Origin: Spirochaetia bacterium
GTDB lineage: Bacteria; Spirochaetota; Spirochaetia; Treponematales; Breznakiellaceae
Length of the DNA: 10,382 nt
NCBI GenBank assembly: GCA_026002305.1
Contig: BOBI01000077.1
Location: forward strand, 1-10,382
Reading direction: 5' to 3'
Positions 1-6,379 of the stretch are shown piece by piece (the first letter of the stretch is position 1; the number at the start of each line of letters is the position of its first letter). The translations under genes were made by a program, and so were the position numbers. The notes beneath the pieces were generated by a model. It was not told the origin of the DNA. It did not search any database and saw nothing but the letters and a program-made list of their open reading frames with translations.

Positions 1-127
1 CTGTAGGCGTTGCACCATACAATAGCGTCATGCCAACTTATCATGGTTACAGGACGTAGCGTCCTGTTTGCGGCTCCCGGCGCGCCGGTTCCGGTCGTTC
101 CGTGTCCTTCTACACCCGTGTTTGCAA
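1..127. repeat. Left copy of a perfect 127-bp terminal inverted repeat
   Basis: Bases 1-127 equal the reverse complement of 10256-10382 with no mismatch, and identity stops at base 128 (A here, T expected). The sequence is coding here: it is the middle of the SUMF1 domain of the lipoprotein. It contains a small perfect hairpin at 49-67 (ACAGGACG, loop TAG, CGTCCTGT). It has no feature of transposon ends. The exact length equals a common maximum k-mer of short-read assemblers, which suggests a graph junction rather than a true element end. Confidence 0.97.
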
Positions 128-1676
128 ATGTGTAACCGTGTGATGTTGCCCAGTTGTATACCTCTGTCCACAGGCTCCATGTGGTTTCGTAAGCGGCAAT
201 TTTAAATGCGAATATGGTTGCCACGCTGGTACGGCCCGCTTGGAATACTGCGCTGCCTGATGTTCCTTGTGTTATGTTTACGGTTCCGGTTGGTATGGTT
301 ACCATTACCGTTGCGGGCGCCGTCGGTGTAGACGTTGGTGTTGGAGTCGGTGTCGGAGTAGGCGTCGGCGTTGGAGTGGGCGTTGGTGTCGGAGTCGGAG
401 TCGGAGTAGGCGTCGGCGTGGGGGTAGGTGTTGGTGTCGGAGTTGGTGTCGGAGTCGGCGTAGGTGTCGGAGTGGGTGTAGGTGTAGGTGTTGGTGTCGG
501 CGTTGGTGTCGCGGATGTTGTTGGTGTAGAAGTTGGTGTACCCGACGGTGTGGCTGTGGGTGTCGCGGATGTTGTTGGTGAACCCGACGGCGTAGCCGTG
601 GGTGTTGCGGACGCTGTTGGTGAACCCGACGGCGTAGAACTAGGTGTCGGAGAAGAAGTCGGCGAGGCTGTCGGTGTACCCGACGGTGCCGGCGTTGGCG
701 AGGCTGTCGGTGTTGCCGTTGGATCAGGTTCCGGTGAGTCTGTCGGTTCCGGCGTCGGTTCCGGTGCCGCTAAAAAGGCGCGCACGGGCCGGACATAATG
801 TGTGCCGTATTTGTTGCCGTAGTAATATATATCCCCGTTATCGAATCTCTGGTACCAGGCTTCGTCATTAACATCCTGATTCTGCGAGGATGACCAGTAG
901 AAGCTGTCGGCAAAATCGCCGCTTATAACGGCCCTGTTTTCGTACATCGCGTTAAGTTCCCCGCTGCTTGGAAGAAACCAGTCGGTAAAGCCGTTAAGCT
1001 CGTACCCTGTAGCAGCCTTTGCCGCCGGTGCGTTCGGGTCGCCGTTAGCAGCCAGTATCAGTTCCGTGTTTTTCTGGCCTTCGCCTATATCAACGGAAAA
1101 TTCCCCGTCCAGCCGAACACTTGTAAAAGCATTTGATGCCCATGCAAACAGCCCCGGAACATCCTGGGGGGCCGCTTCAAGGTAATCCCAGTTCCTGTAG
1201 GTATCAGGGTCATCATTAACAAAGAATATTGTTCCGCCGGCGGGGCCTTGCTCGCCTATTAACCACGGCTCGTCCGGGGCATGGGTTACTACCGGGGTAG
1301 GTTCCACGGTGCCGATGGTTGCGGAGGCGTTTTTTACCCCCGAATAACCCGCGCGGCTAACGGTTACCCTTATTACTGAGTTGTTATCGGCCTCCGCAAC
1401 CGTATAGGTTGGACTTGTGCCGATAACCGCGCTGCCCTCCCTGCTGCTTGTCCATTTATAAGCTATGGCGCCCGAACCGCCCAGCGCGGACGTTTTTGCC
1501 GTTAATTTTCCGTCGACGGCTTTTGTCCCCGTAATGGAAATGCTTCCCGTTAAAGCGGGAAGTTTGCCGGAATCCTCATCCATGGCATCGGTCTCGCCCG
1601 CGGGCTGCGAGCAGCCAATAAAAATTGCCATGGCTATAACCGTAACAACACCGCCTAGTAATAAAAATTTCTTCAT
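1..1676 (-). CDS. Lipoprotein with Ig-like, Lcl/DUF1566-like and partial SUMF1 (FGE-sulfatase) domains; 3' end cut by window
   Basis: Starts at ATG 1676-1674 with a clear GGAGG five bases upstream (1682-1686). Residues 1-22 form a lipoprotein signal peptide: KK, a hydrophobic stretch, then FIGC with Cys22 as the likely lipidated residue. Residues about 43-122 resemble an Ig-like surface domain ([19 protein letters not shown], then YKWTSS). Residues about 139-300 resemble Lcl/DUF1566-type domains: [39 protein letters not shown] Pro-Thr-Ser linker covers about 298-454. From about 456 a SUMF1-like domain begins ([46 protein letters not shown]) and runs off the edge after 558 codons. No frameshift is seen through the repeat. 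The protein is probably anchored at the cell surface or facing the periplasm. The catalytic part of SUMF1 is not in the window, so enzymatic activity cannot be judged; many such domains are non-catalytic. Confidence 0.9.
   Translation of the reverse strand, partial: MKKFLLLGGVVTVIAMAIFIGCSQPAGETDAMDEDSGKLPALTGSISITGTKAVDGKLTAKTSALGGSGAIAYKWTSSREGSAVIGTSPTYTVAEADNNSVIRVTVSRAGYSGVKNASATIGTVEPTPVVTHAPDEPWLIGEQGPAGGTIFFVNDDPDTYRNWDYLEAAPQDVPGLFAWASNAFTSVRLDGEFSVDIGEGQKNTELILAANGDPNAPAAKAATGYELNGFTDWFLPSSGELNAMYENRAVISGDFADSFYWSSSQNQDVNDEAWYQRFDNGDIYYYGNKYGTHYVRPVRAFLAAPEPTPEPTDSPEPDPTATPTASPTPAPSGTPTASPTSSPTPSSTPSGSPTASATPTATPSGSPTTSATPTATPSGTPTSTPTTSATPTPTPTPTPTPTPTPTPTPTPTPTPTPTPTPTPTPTPTPTPTPTPTPTPTPTPTPTPTSTPTAPATVMVTIPTGTVNITQGTSGSAVFQAGRTSVATIFAFKIAAYETTWSLWTEVYNWATSHGYTFANTGVEGHGTTGTGAPGAANRTLRPVTMISWHDAIVWCNAY
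316..785. repeat. Low-complexity Pro-Thr-Ser coding repeat (hexanucleotide tandem plus 42-bp units)
   Basis: On the minus strand this stretch encodes the linker between the Lcl-like and SUMF1-like domains. About 330-515 is an imperfect six-base tandem (GTNGGN on the plus strand) giving some thirty PT dipeptides. About 541-660 contains a 14-residue unit, seen as CCCGACGG recurring at 541, 583 and 625 (42-bp spacing), encoding [17 protein letters not shown] segments; a further CCCGACGG lies near 679. Third-codon positions vary, so the repeat is not a fresh perfect expansion. Length change in six-base steps would keep the frame. Confidence 0.9.
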
Positions 1677-1678
1677 AA
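1661..1678 (-). repeat. 18-bp direct repeat, copy 1 (covers the lipoprotein start codon)
   Basis: The plus-strand sequence ATAAAAATTTCTTCATAA occurs exactly here and again at 1911-1928, 250 bp apart. On the minus strand it carries the start codon and first codons, MKKFL. GGAG also stands at the same distance in front of both ATGs, so the match extends functionally beyond the 18 bp. Confidence 0.85.
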
Positions 1679-1701
1679 AAGCCTCCAAAATATTTTTCTA
1701 C

Positions 1702-1718
1702 GTGAACGTACCGTTCAC
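1702..1718. promoter_or_regulatory. Operator-like perfect dyad upstream of the lipoprotein gene
   Basis: GTGAACGTACCGTTCAC is a perfect inverted repeat with 7-bp arms and a 3-base centre. It lies 26 bases upstream of the start codon, between the ribosome-binding site and an AT-rich stretch (1719-1750) that could supply a -10 region. Size and symmetry resemble sites bound by dimeric repressors such as the TetR family. The regulator itself is not in the window, so the assignment is an inference. Confidence 0.5.
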
Positions 1719-1875
1719 ATCACATATATAAAAACCATATATATACAAAAACGCGGCGACAAAAACGCGGGAGCCGTTAAGCCCTGGGAAAAATCGTTTG
1801 AAAAGGTAATAAAACTGGGATATTTTTCGTTTGTTTGAAAGTAAGCCGGTGTACTGTACGCCTGTACCGGTAGCG

Positions 1876-1926
1876 CTATTGCACGGGGGGGGGGGTAAAA
1901 CGCAGTGCGGATAAAAATTTCTTCAT
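1876..1926 (-). other. Short leader-like ORF interrupted by an 11-C (G11 on plus) tract
   Basis: From ATG 1926-1924 the minus strand reads MKKFLSALRFTPPPVQ then TAG, 16 residues. Codons 11-14 lie in a run of 11 identical bases (plus-strand G at 1885-1895). Adding one base would move reading into another frame that stays open to about 1715, giving some 72 residues and ending in the upstream region of the lipoprotein gene. Homopolymers of this length are classic slippage sites, and poly-G tracts near treponemal tpr promoters are known to vary in length. Whether this one is translated or variable is unknown; the longer product has no recognisable domain. Confidence 0.3.
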
Positions 1927-1928
1927 AA
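1911..1928 (-). repeat. 18-bp direct repeat, copy 2 (second translation-start-like site)
   Basis: Second exact copy of ATAAAAATTTCTTCATAA. On the minus strand GGAG lies five bases before ATG at 1926-1924, as in the lipoprotein gene. It may be a relic of a duplicated gene 5' end or a genuine small-peptide start. Confidence 0.85.
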
Positions 1929-2044
1929 GATCTCCAGAATGAACAAATCCCCGGGTGTAAACCATTGTTGTATGTTATTAGTATAGGCACAAATTTAATA
2001 AAAAACAAGTAAAATTTGCAAAAACCCGGGAGAAACCCGGCCTT

Positions 2045-2243
2045 CCAAACACTCCGGTTTCTGCTGTTGTTTAGAAAGGCGGGTTGTGGTCAAAGAACGC
2101 ATTGTTCCGCGTTGGTGCTATCGGAACGTTGTCTTTTCTTTGATCACCAGTAACTTATTAGTCCGCATAACGCAATACGCTTCACAATGCAACCTTTGAC
2201 CACCACCTGTTTTTGTTAAAGAGGCAGAAACCGGAGTGCTTGG
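2045..2243 (+). repeat. Palindromic element A (about 199 bp), with conserved 114-bp core
   Basis: The ends are 20-bp inverted arms with one mismatch: CCAAACACTCCGGTTTCTGC at left, GCAGAAACCGGAGTGCTTGG at right. The core spans 2088-2201. Outer stem GGTCAAAG/CTTTGACC, a symmetric AAC/AAC internal loop (2096-2098 and 2191-2193), a stem GCATTGT/ACAATGC (2099-2105 and 2184-2190), then GCGTT/AACGC, GGTGC/GCAT and CGGA/TCCG pairings around a loop with TGATCACCAG. It resembles MITE- or ERIC-type intergenic palindromes in build. I do not recognise the family. It could be transcribed as a structured RNA or act as folded DNA. Confidence 0.8.
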
Positions 2244-2355
2244 AGCGGCAAATGCCGAAAATATTGTTTACAGCTTGTGTTCCAAGCTCAAAAACTGTGC
2301 CTGGCACCAAATTTGTCAATTGTTAATTGTTAATTGATCTTCCCTATATTAGCGT

Positions 2356-2657
2356 CAAATGCGTTTTTTCTGCTTTTGTTATATAGGCGGCGTGCGGCGG
2401 GTGTGTCAAAGACATTTTTAGTTCTGCATTTGCCGGAACGGCGGTAAAAGGTCAAAGGTTCTATAGCGTAGCGTATTGCGTCATGCCGGTTAAACCGCTT
2501 CTGGTGACCAAGGGAAAGATAACGGCCGGATAGCACTAACGCGGAGCTATAGGTTCTTTGACCTTTTACCGTTTTTGTTTTTAATACAGAAATAAAATAT
2601 TTTTGTAGACCGTTACGCACGCCGTTTTTTGTGTTAAAGGCAGAAAAAATGTATTTG
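2356..2657 (-). repeat. Palindromic element B (about 302 bp), same core family as A, core inverted
   Basis: Imperfect palindrome from CAAATGCGTTTTTTCTGC at left to GCAGAAAAAATGTATTTG at right. The core is 2450-2563, 114 bp like the core of A. Read on the minus strand it aligns to core A without gaps, 88 of 114 positions identical by hand count. The stem next to the AAC/AAC loop is CTATAGC/GCTATAG in place of GCATTGT/ACAATGC: both arms changed together. Flanking pairs also change together (AA/TT against GT/AC). The extra length compared with A lies between core and ends and is itself imperfectly self-complementary. Confidence 0.8.
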
Positions 2658-2721
2658 GAGCGGGGGGTATGGTATGGAAACAGCCCTCCTACTTTAACCC
2701 TCCGCTATGCGCGAACCGGCG

Positions 2722-2746
2722 CGGTATTAAACCGCCCTGCGAATAA
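2722..2746. repeat. 25-bp direct repeat, copy 1 (downstream of the hydrolase gene)
   Basis: Identical to 9494-9518 on the same strand; begins CGGTATTAAACCGCCC and ends GCGAATAA. It contains a small hairpin, GCGGT-ATTAA-ACCGC in this copy (2721-2735). It sits just past the stop codon of the hydrolase gene, so on the minus strand it could help end transcription, but no T run follows. Likely a dispersed genomic repeat. Confidence 0.85.
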
Positions 2747-2755
2747 CCGGTAATC

Positions 2756-3250
2756 CTATTTATGAAAATGGAGTTTGCAGGCCGCGCAGCCGCCGGAGAT
2801 TGTTTCGTCGAGGCTCAGTGTTAGGCCCATTGTTTCGGCGATACCGCGATCCCCATCCATTGCAATATCGCAGAGGAGGGCGCAGGTTTTGTCATCAAAG
2901 CCCAGTTTCTGCCAAGCGCTGACCAGGGCGCAATAATGAAAATCCACACGGAGGTTATCCTTATCCGCCTTTATAGACCTCATACCAAAGGTTTTGATAA
3001 CCAGATCGGTTAAAAAGTTGTCCTTGAAATCCTCGCAATTATTGGGATCGGCGCATTTGCTCTTGATATTTTCACCGTGGATACGCCCGCATCGTTTAAT
3101 TGCCCGTCGTATAACCGGCTCGGCGTCAATTCCGGCTTTCTTCATCTCATCATAGATAAGCCCCATCCATGTCGCCCTGTGTTCAATTTGAGCACGGTTT
3201 ACATCCCCAACCGCATCGGCGGGCACGGCGGTATTTTTTATTTTCGTCAT
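2756..3250 (-). CDS. L-2-amino-thiazoline-4-carboxylic acid hydrolase-family protein
   Basis: 164 residues from ATG 3250-3248, chosen because GGGGAGG stands five bases upstream; an earlier in-frame GTG at 3310 would add 20 residues lacking this site. The sequence matches my memory of the ATC hydrolase family: RATWMGLIYDEMKKAGID (25-42), IKRCGRIHG (51-59), FLTDL (79-83), DFHYCALVSAWQKLG (103-117) and CDIAMDGDRG (127-136). The founding Pseudomonas enzyme opens the thiazoline ring on the way to L-cysteine; most relatives are untested and may act on other substrates. Cytosolic, with no signal peptide. It is Cys-rich (Cys54, 66, 72, 107, 123, 127, 155, 158), including GGCAAC near the C-terminus. 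It is transcribed alone, divergent from the secreted-protein gene. Confidence 0.8.
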   Translation of the reverse strand: MTKIKNTAVPADAVGDVNRAQIEHRATWMGLIYDEMKKAGIDAEPVIRRAIKRCGRIHGENIKSKCADPNNCEDFKDNFLTDLVIKTFGMRSIKADKDNLRVDFHYCALVSAWQKLGFDDKTCALLCDIAMDGDRGIAETMGLTLSLDETISGGCAACKLHFHK

Positions 3251-3255
3251 AAATT

Positions 3256-3262
3256 CCTCCCC
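3256..3262 (-). promoter_or_regulatory. Strong ribosome-binding site fixing the hydrolase start
   Basis: Minus strand GGGGAGG with five bases to ATG 3250-3248. It lies inside the longer open frame and argues for the 164-residue protein. Confidence 0.8.
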
Positions 3263-3274
3263 TACAGGCAGATC

Positions 3275-3294
3275 GGCGCCGCCTTTTTGGCGCC
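3275..3294. other. GC-rich hairpin in the hydrolase 5' leader
   Basis: Two GGCGCC blocks (3275-3280 and 3289-3294) can pair across an 8-base spacer containing T5 on the plus strand. On the minus strand it lies 13 bases before the ribosome-binding site, so it could shape the leader of the hydrolase mRNA. On the plus strand CTTTT follows it, giving a weak terminator look, but no plus-strand gene ends here. Function unassigned. Confidence 0.35.
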
Positions 3295-3380
3295 CTTTTA
3301 GTTGTATCACTTAAACTGAAAAATGTTAATGCGCGGGTCATTTGAAACAGATAACTATAAAACATTCCGATAAATAGGTA

Positions 3381-4037
3381 ATGGCAAAGAAGCGGTTTTA
3401 CGGGAAAAGGATGGCGGGGGCGATTTTTTTTGTTTTGGTGGGTTTTTCGCTTATCAGCCCGCCTGTCGCGGACGCCTACCTTCTGCGCTACAAGGAGCAG
3501 TATTACAAATTGTATCACTTGCACCTTATTCAATACCCCGATGACACCATGGAAAATATTTACTGGCTGGAAAAAGCGCTGGCGGCGGATTTTTGCAACC
3601 CGCTCTATGCCAACGCGCTTATCGAGAATGAGGTACAGTGGGAAAAGTACCGCTATCTTTTTATGATGCACATTAACTTAAAACTTATTGAGCAGTATAT
3701 TTTTTTGGGTAACAAATGGAACAAACGCAATGCCTATTTTTACAACGCCCCGTGGAAAGAGCAAAATTTGGACAGCCTTAAAACCGCGGAAACCTGTTAC
3801 AGGACAGCCTTATACTATTGGCAGAACGCAAAAGGGCAGGGCGCAAAGGACTGGGCTGTAAAACTGGACGACAAACGCTTCCGCTTTATGAATCTAAAGC
3901 GCGTGCAAAACTGGGAGGACGAAGCTTTCCGCATAGGGGAGGGCTCGCTTGATTACGAAAAAATCCTAACACGCGAGCTGGCCCTGTTGCAATCCGTACG
4001 CGAAAGGTTCGAGGCTATGGACAGGAATACATATTAA
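3381..4037 (+). CDS. Secreted protein of unknown function, treponeme-type
   Basis: 218 residues. Residues 1-32 form a Sec signal peptide: MAKKRFYGKR, a hydrophobic core, and VADA before Tyr33, a good signal peptidase I site. The mature part is rich in Tyr, Trp and Lys and looks mostly helical: YLLRYKEQYYKLYHLHL, NIYWLEKALAADFCNPLYANAL, YRYLFMMHINLKLIEQYIFLGNKWNKRNAYFYNAPW. The pattern of ALxxDFxNPLYA, and the later AETCYRTALYYW, suggests TPR-like helical pairs. I recall similar conserved exported proteins in treponemes but know no function. The start has only a weak AGG four bases upstream. It is likely periplasmic. It shares an upstream region with the divergent hydrolase and ends 7 bases from the convergent methyltransferase gene. 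Confidence 0.75.
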   Translation: MAKKRFYGKRMAGAIFFVLVGFSLISPPVADAYLLRYKEQYYKLYHLHLIQYPDDTMENIYWLEKALAADFCNPLYANALIENEVQWEKYRYLFMMHINLKLIEQYIFLGNKWNKRNAYFYNAPWKEQNLDSLKTAETCYRTALYYWQNAKGQGAKDWAVKLDDKRFRFMNLKRVQNWEDEAFRIGEGSLDYEKILTRELALLQSVRERFEAMDRNTY

Positions 4038-4044
4038 GGCGCAT

Positions 4045-5154
4045 TCATTTCTCTAAAAGATAAAGGTACTCGGTAACATGAATTGGACGGTTTGATAAAT
4101 TTCTGCAGCCGCGGAATGTATTATATTTTGTTTCCAGCACTTCCACCTTGCCGATTTTCTCTAACAGTTCTGTCATTTCGCCCGCCTTTATAAAACCTTC
4201 CGAGTTAAAAGATATTAATTCATATTTAGCTTTTACATCGTTCACCAATTTTGTAAGTGATGATAACGCATACTGTCTTTTATTATAAAAAGAACGGTTC
4301 CAGTTTTCGGGGATTCCTGATACCTTGCTTATACTTGCAGGTTCTTTGTTTTCAAGTATCAAATTAAGCATAAAATAATTTGAACCATAAGGATGCTGAT
4401 TGTACGGCGGATCTATGTATGCCAGATCGACTTCCGGCAATTTGTGAACAATTTCATTTGCATCATCATTATAAACAGCAATCTCGCAGTTAAAATTGCT
4501 AAACACGGGAAAGGGCAGGGCAATACCACCTTTTATTCTGAACAAAGAATCTTTATTATTCCCGCCAAATTGACCAATGCCCGTTATTTTGTTTTTATGA
4601 AATCCTTTAAACACCCCCGAAGTATTTGAATGTATGGATGCCTCTGAAAGCAGCGGGGCCAAAAAATATTTTTGATACTTAACATAAATATTTTCTATAA
4701 GTTCGCGCATGGTATCTATATACATTGCGTTACGCCTTGTATAAAAGACACGTTCGCCTTTCATAATATTTTCATCATCGGTTGGCGCGTAAAGTTTGGT
4801 AACAAGACCTGCTTTTAACGGTTCAAATGTTATTTGAGTGATTAGTTTATCATACAATGATTGTAATGTTTCCATATCAATATCAGAGGCATTTGATAAA
4901 TAACATTCATTAATAATTTTGGAGTATAATTCAACATCATTTACAAACAGGCGGTTTGCATATTGCTTAAAACGGCGGGCAACAATGCCTGAACCGCTAA
5001 AGACATCGAAAATATCAAGTTTTTGCTTCCCGGTTTTTTTCTGAACATACAGAACACCCTGTTCTATAAATTGCAGTAACGCGCGCTTATTTCCAATGTA
5101 AGTTATTATCTGTTTTGACAAATAATCTGTGTTTTCAACCGGCGGTATTTTCAT
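4045..5154 (-). CDS. D12-class N6-adenine DNA methyltransferase, orphan
   Basis: 369 residues. It has the alpha-class order of motifs: YIGNKRALL (19-27, SAM-binding motif X), FDVFSGSG (49-56, motif I), a long middle part that would hold the target-recognition domain, and YIDPPYNQHPYGSNYF (246-261) with the catalytic DPPY at 248-251. It should transfer a methyl group from S-adenosylmethionine to adenine N6 in a specific DNA site; the site cannot be read from sequence. The gene is visibly richer in A+T than its neighbours, which fits recent transfer. No restriction endonuclease is adjacent, so it may be a solitary regulatory methylase or the remnant of a restriction system. No clear ribosome-binding site precedes the ATG at 5154, but no better start is near. 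Confidence 0.88.
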   Translation of the reverse strand: MKIPPVENTDYLSKQIITYIGNKRALLQFIEQGVLYVQKKTGKQKLDIFDVFSGSGIVARRFKQYANRLFVNDVELYSKIINECYLSNASDIDMETLQSLYDKLITQITFEPLKAGLVTKLYAPTDDENIMKGERVFYTRRNAMYIDTMRELIENIYVKYQKYFLAPLLSEASIHSNTSGVFKGFHKNKITGIGQFGGNNKDSLFRIKGGIALPFPVFSNFNCEIAVYNDDANEIVHKLPEVDLAYIDPPYNQHPYGSNYFMLNLILENKEPASISKVSGIPENWNRSFYNKRQYALSSLTKLVNDVKAKYELISFNSEGFIKAGEMTELLEKIGKVEVLETKYNTFRGCRNLSNRPIHVTEYLYLLEK

Positions 5155-5251
5155 GTTGGTTTAGAAATTACATACCTTCACACGTTAAATGCAAAGCTAA
5201 AACGTAACATATACCTTATATTACAGAAATGGGGCATTTGACAAGTGGTAA

Positions 5252-5295
5252 AGCCCGACGGGGCTGTAAGGAAAATCAAATTTTCTTACAGCCCC
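5252..5295. other. Hairpin with a competing alternative fold in the divergent intergenic region
   Basis: Main stem: GGGGCTGTAAG (5260-5270) with CTTACAGCCCC (5285-5295), then after one bulged G, AAAAT with ATTTT around a CAA loop: 16 pairs in all. A smaller hairpin AGCCC/GGGCT (5252-5256 with 5261-5265) uses the same G tract and excludes the main stem. No T run follows on either strand, so it is not a standard terminator. It lies 112 bases before the lipid-kinase start and could be part of its mRNA leader. Confidence 0.5.
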
Positions 5296-5407
5296 TTCTA
5301 TACTCTTAAATCCAATACGCTCCAGCGTAAAATGCGAATACTGGAAATTATGACATAAATTCTGATACACTTGTTTTAAAAGTCCTGTTAAATGGACGGG
5401 GGCGTAT

Positions 5408-6379
5408 TTGCAGCATATTTTTGTCATCAATCCAAAATCATTTGTAAAAAAAGCTGATATTGATGCGGTTATTTCACAGATAAACTCATTCTTTGACGCG
5501 CATACTGAATTGGATTACACGATATACTTATCCGCTTTTCCCCGCGATGCCACAGCGGTAATCCGGAAACGAATGAAGGAAGCCGGGAAGGGGCAGGCCG
5601 TGCGGGTCTACGCCGTGGGCGGCGACGGAATACTGTTCGACTGCCTTAACGGGGTGGTTGGTTTTCCTAACGCGGAGCTGGCCTCTATACCCTACGGAAA
5701 ATCTAACGATTTTCTGCGCGCCTTTGGGGAAGGCAAATATGAATTCTTTAGAAATATAAGCAGAATGGTGGAGGAAAAAGAAACCATCCCCACGGATCTG
5801 TTGTACTACGGCAATAACTATGCAATAAATACAAGTTCTGTGGGGCTTGAATCCATTGCCATTATCAAATGTTACGGGTTGAATCAAAAATACCGCAGGT
5901 ATCTTAACAAATTTCCATTTTTATACAATTTTATGGTTTTATTAGCCGGTATAATATCCCTTTTCGATCAGAAACTTGTCCATCAGTACTATGAGATCAA
6001 CATAGACGGGGATGATTACAGCGGAAACTATGCCACCATCAATATTGCCAACGGCCCCTGTTACGGCGGGAGTATGTGCGCCGTGCCCACCGCCGTTCCC
6101 GATGACGGGTTTATGGATATTCAGCTTTTTAAAAGCACGGGTACCATTAAAATGCTAACGGTTCTTCATCCGTATCTGCACGGTAAACAGCCTAAGAACC
6201 TGGTGGTGCTTAAGCGGGCAAAAAAAGTTTCCATCCGATCGGCCGCCCCCCTTATGATCCAATTGGACGGCGAAATTCTTATTGATACAAATATCACGAT
6301 GGAACTTGTCCCCCGCGCGGTTAAGATTGTTACGGTAAACGGCTTACGTTATCAAGCAAGGGCTAATTACAGTGAATAA
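5408..6379 (+). CDS. Diacylglycerol kinase-family lipid kinase
   Basis: 323 residues from TTG 5408-5410, the only usable start after the in-frame TGA at 5363; a G-rich GGACGGGGG precedes it. It belongs to the DAGK catalytic/YegS-type fold: NPKS near the N-terminus, VGGDG (70-74, nucleotide-binding loop), PYGKSNDFLRAFG (95-107, the usual PxGTxNDFAR), NGPCYGGSMCAVPTAVPDDGFMDI and LDGEI (286-290). Members phosphorylate diacylglycerol or related lipids with ATP at the membrane. Oddity: after GGDG the usual TxNEVxNG reads ILFDCLNG, with Ile for Thr and Asp for Glu, and GKS replaces GTG; the lipid specificity may differ. Its stop overlaps the start of the histidine kinase by 8 bases, so the two are probably translated together. 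No membrane helix is required for this family; one hydrophobic segment (FLYNFMVLLAGIISLF) is present. Confidence 0.85.
   Translation: MQHIFVINPKSFVKKADIDAVISQINSFFDAHTELDYTIYLSAFPRDATAVIRKRMKEAGKGQAVRVYAVGGDGILFDCLNGVVGFPNAELASIPYGKSNDFLRAFGEGKYEFFRNISRMVEEKETIPTDLLYYGNNYAINTSSVGLESIAIIKCYGLNQKYRRYLNKFPFLYNFMVLLAGIISLFDQKLVHQYYEINIDGDDYSGNYATINIANGPCYGGSMCAVPTAVPDDGFMDIQLFKSTGTIKMLTVLHPYLHGKQPKNLVVLKRAKKVSIRSAAPLMIQLDGEILIDTNITMELVPRAVKIVTVNGLRYQARANYSE

Larger units (their letters stand above)
1677..2755. other. Long gene-poor intergenic region with repeats
   Basis: No convincing protein gene lies in these 1.08 kb. It holds, in order: the upstream region of the lipoprotein gene with an operator-like dyad and AT-rich promoter-like sequence (1697-1750), a duplicated ribosome-binding site and start with an 11-G tract (1876-1937), two large palindromic elements, a short GTGCCTGGCAC palindrome (2297-2307) followed by an A/T-rich stretch with a repeated TTAATTG motif (about 2317-2336), and one copy of a 25-bp repeat. 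Open frames across the palindromes are explained by the repeats (see rejected items). Confidence 0.8.

Noticed and set aside
1..127. Terminal inverted repeats of a 10-kb transposon
   Set aside because: There is no transposase, the repeat lies inside a conserved coding domain, and the length matches an assembler k-mer.
214..798. Plus-strand open frame of about 194 residues, mostly Val-Gly repeats
   Set aside because: It is the antisense of the Pro-Thr linker of the lipoprotein, which has a signal peptide, ribosome-binding site and recognisable domains on the minus strand.
2330..2620. Minus-strand open frame of 96 residues
   Set aside because: It lies across palindromic element B. The related copy A has a stop in the same frame and differences are spread over all codon positions, so structure rather than protein is conserved.
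2045..2657. Integron attC recombination sites
   Set aside because: Treponemes can carry integrons and these are imperfect palindromes, but the elements are long, lack convincing RYYYAAC/GTTRRRY ends and enclose no gene cassette; no integrase is visible.
3183..3671. Minus-strand open frame of 162 residues
   Set aside because: It overlaps the signal-peptide gene and the hydrolase, both of which have better evidence.
4045..5154. Complete restriction-modification system
   Set aside because: Neighbours on both sides are a secreted protein and a lipid kinase; no endonuclease is present.
5221..5430. Minus-strand open frame of 69 residues upstream of the lipid kinase
   Set aside because: It spans the hairpin and overlaps the kinase start, and no domain or signal is seen in it.
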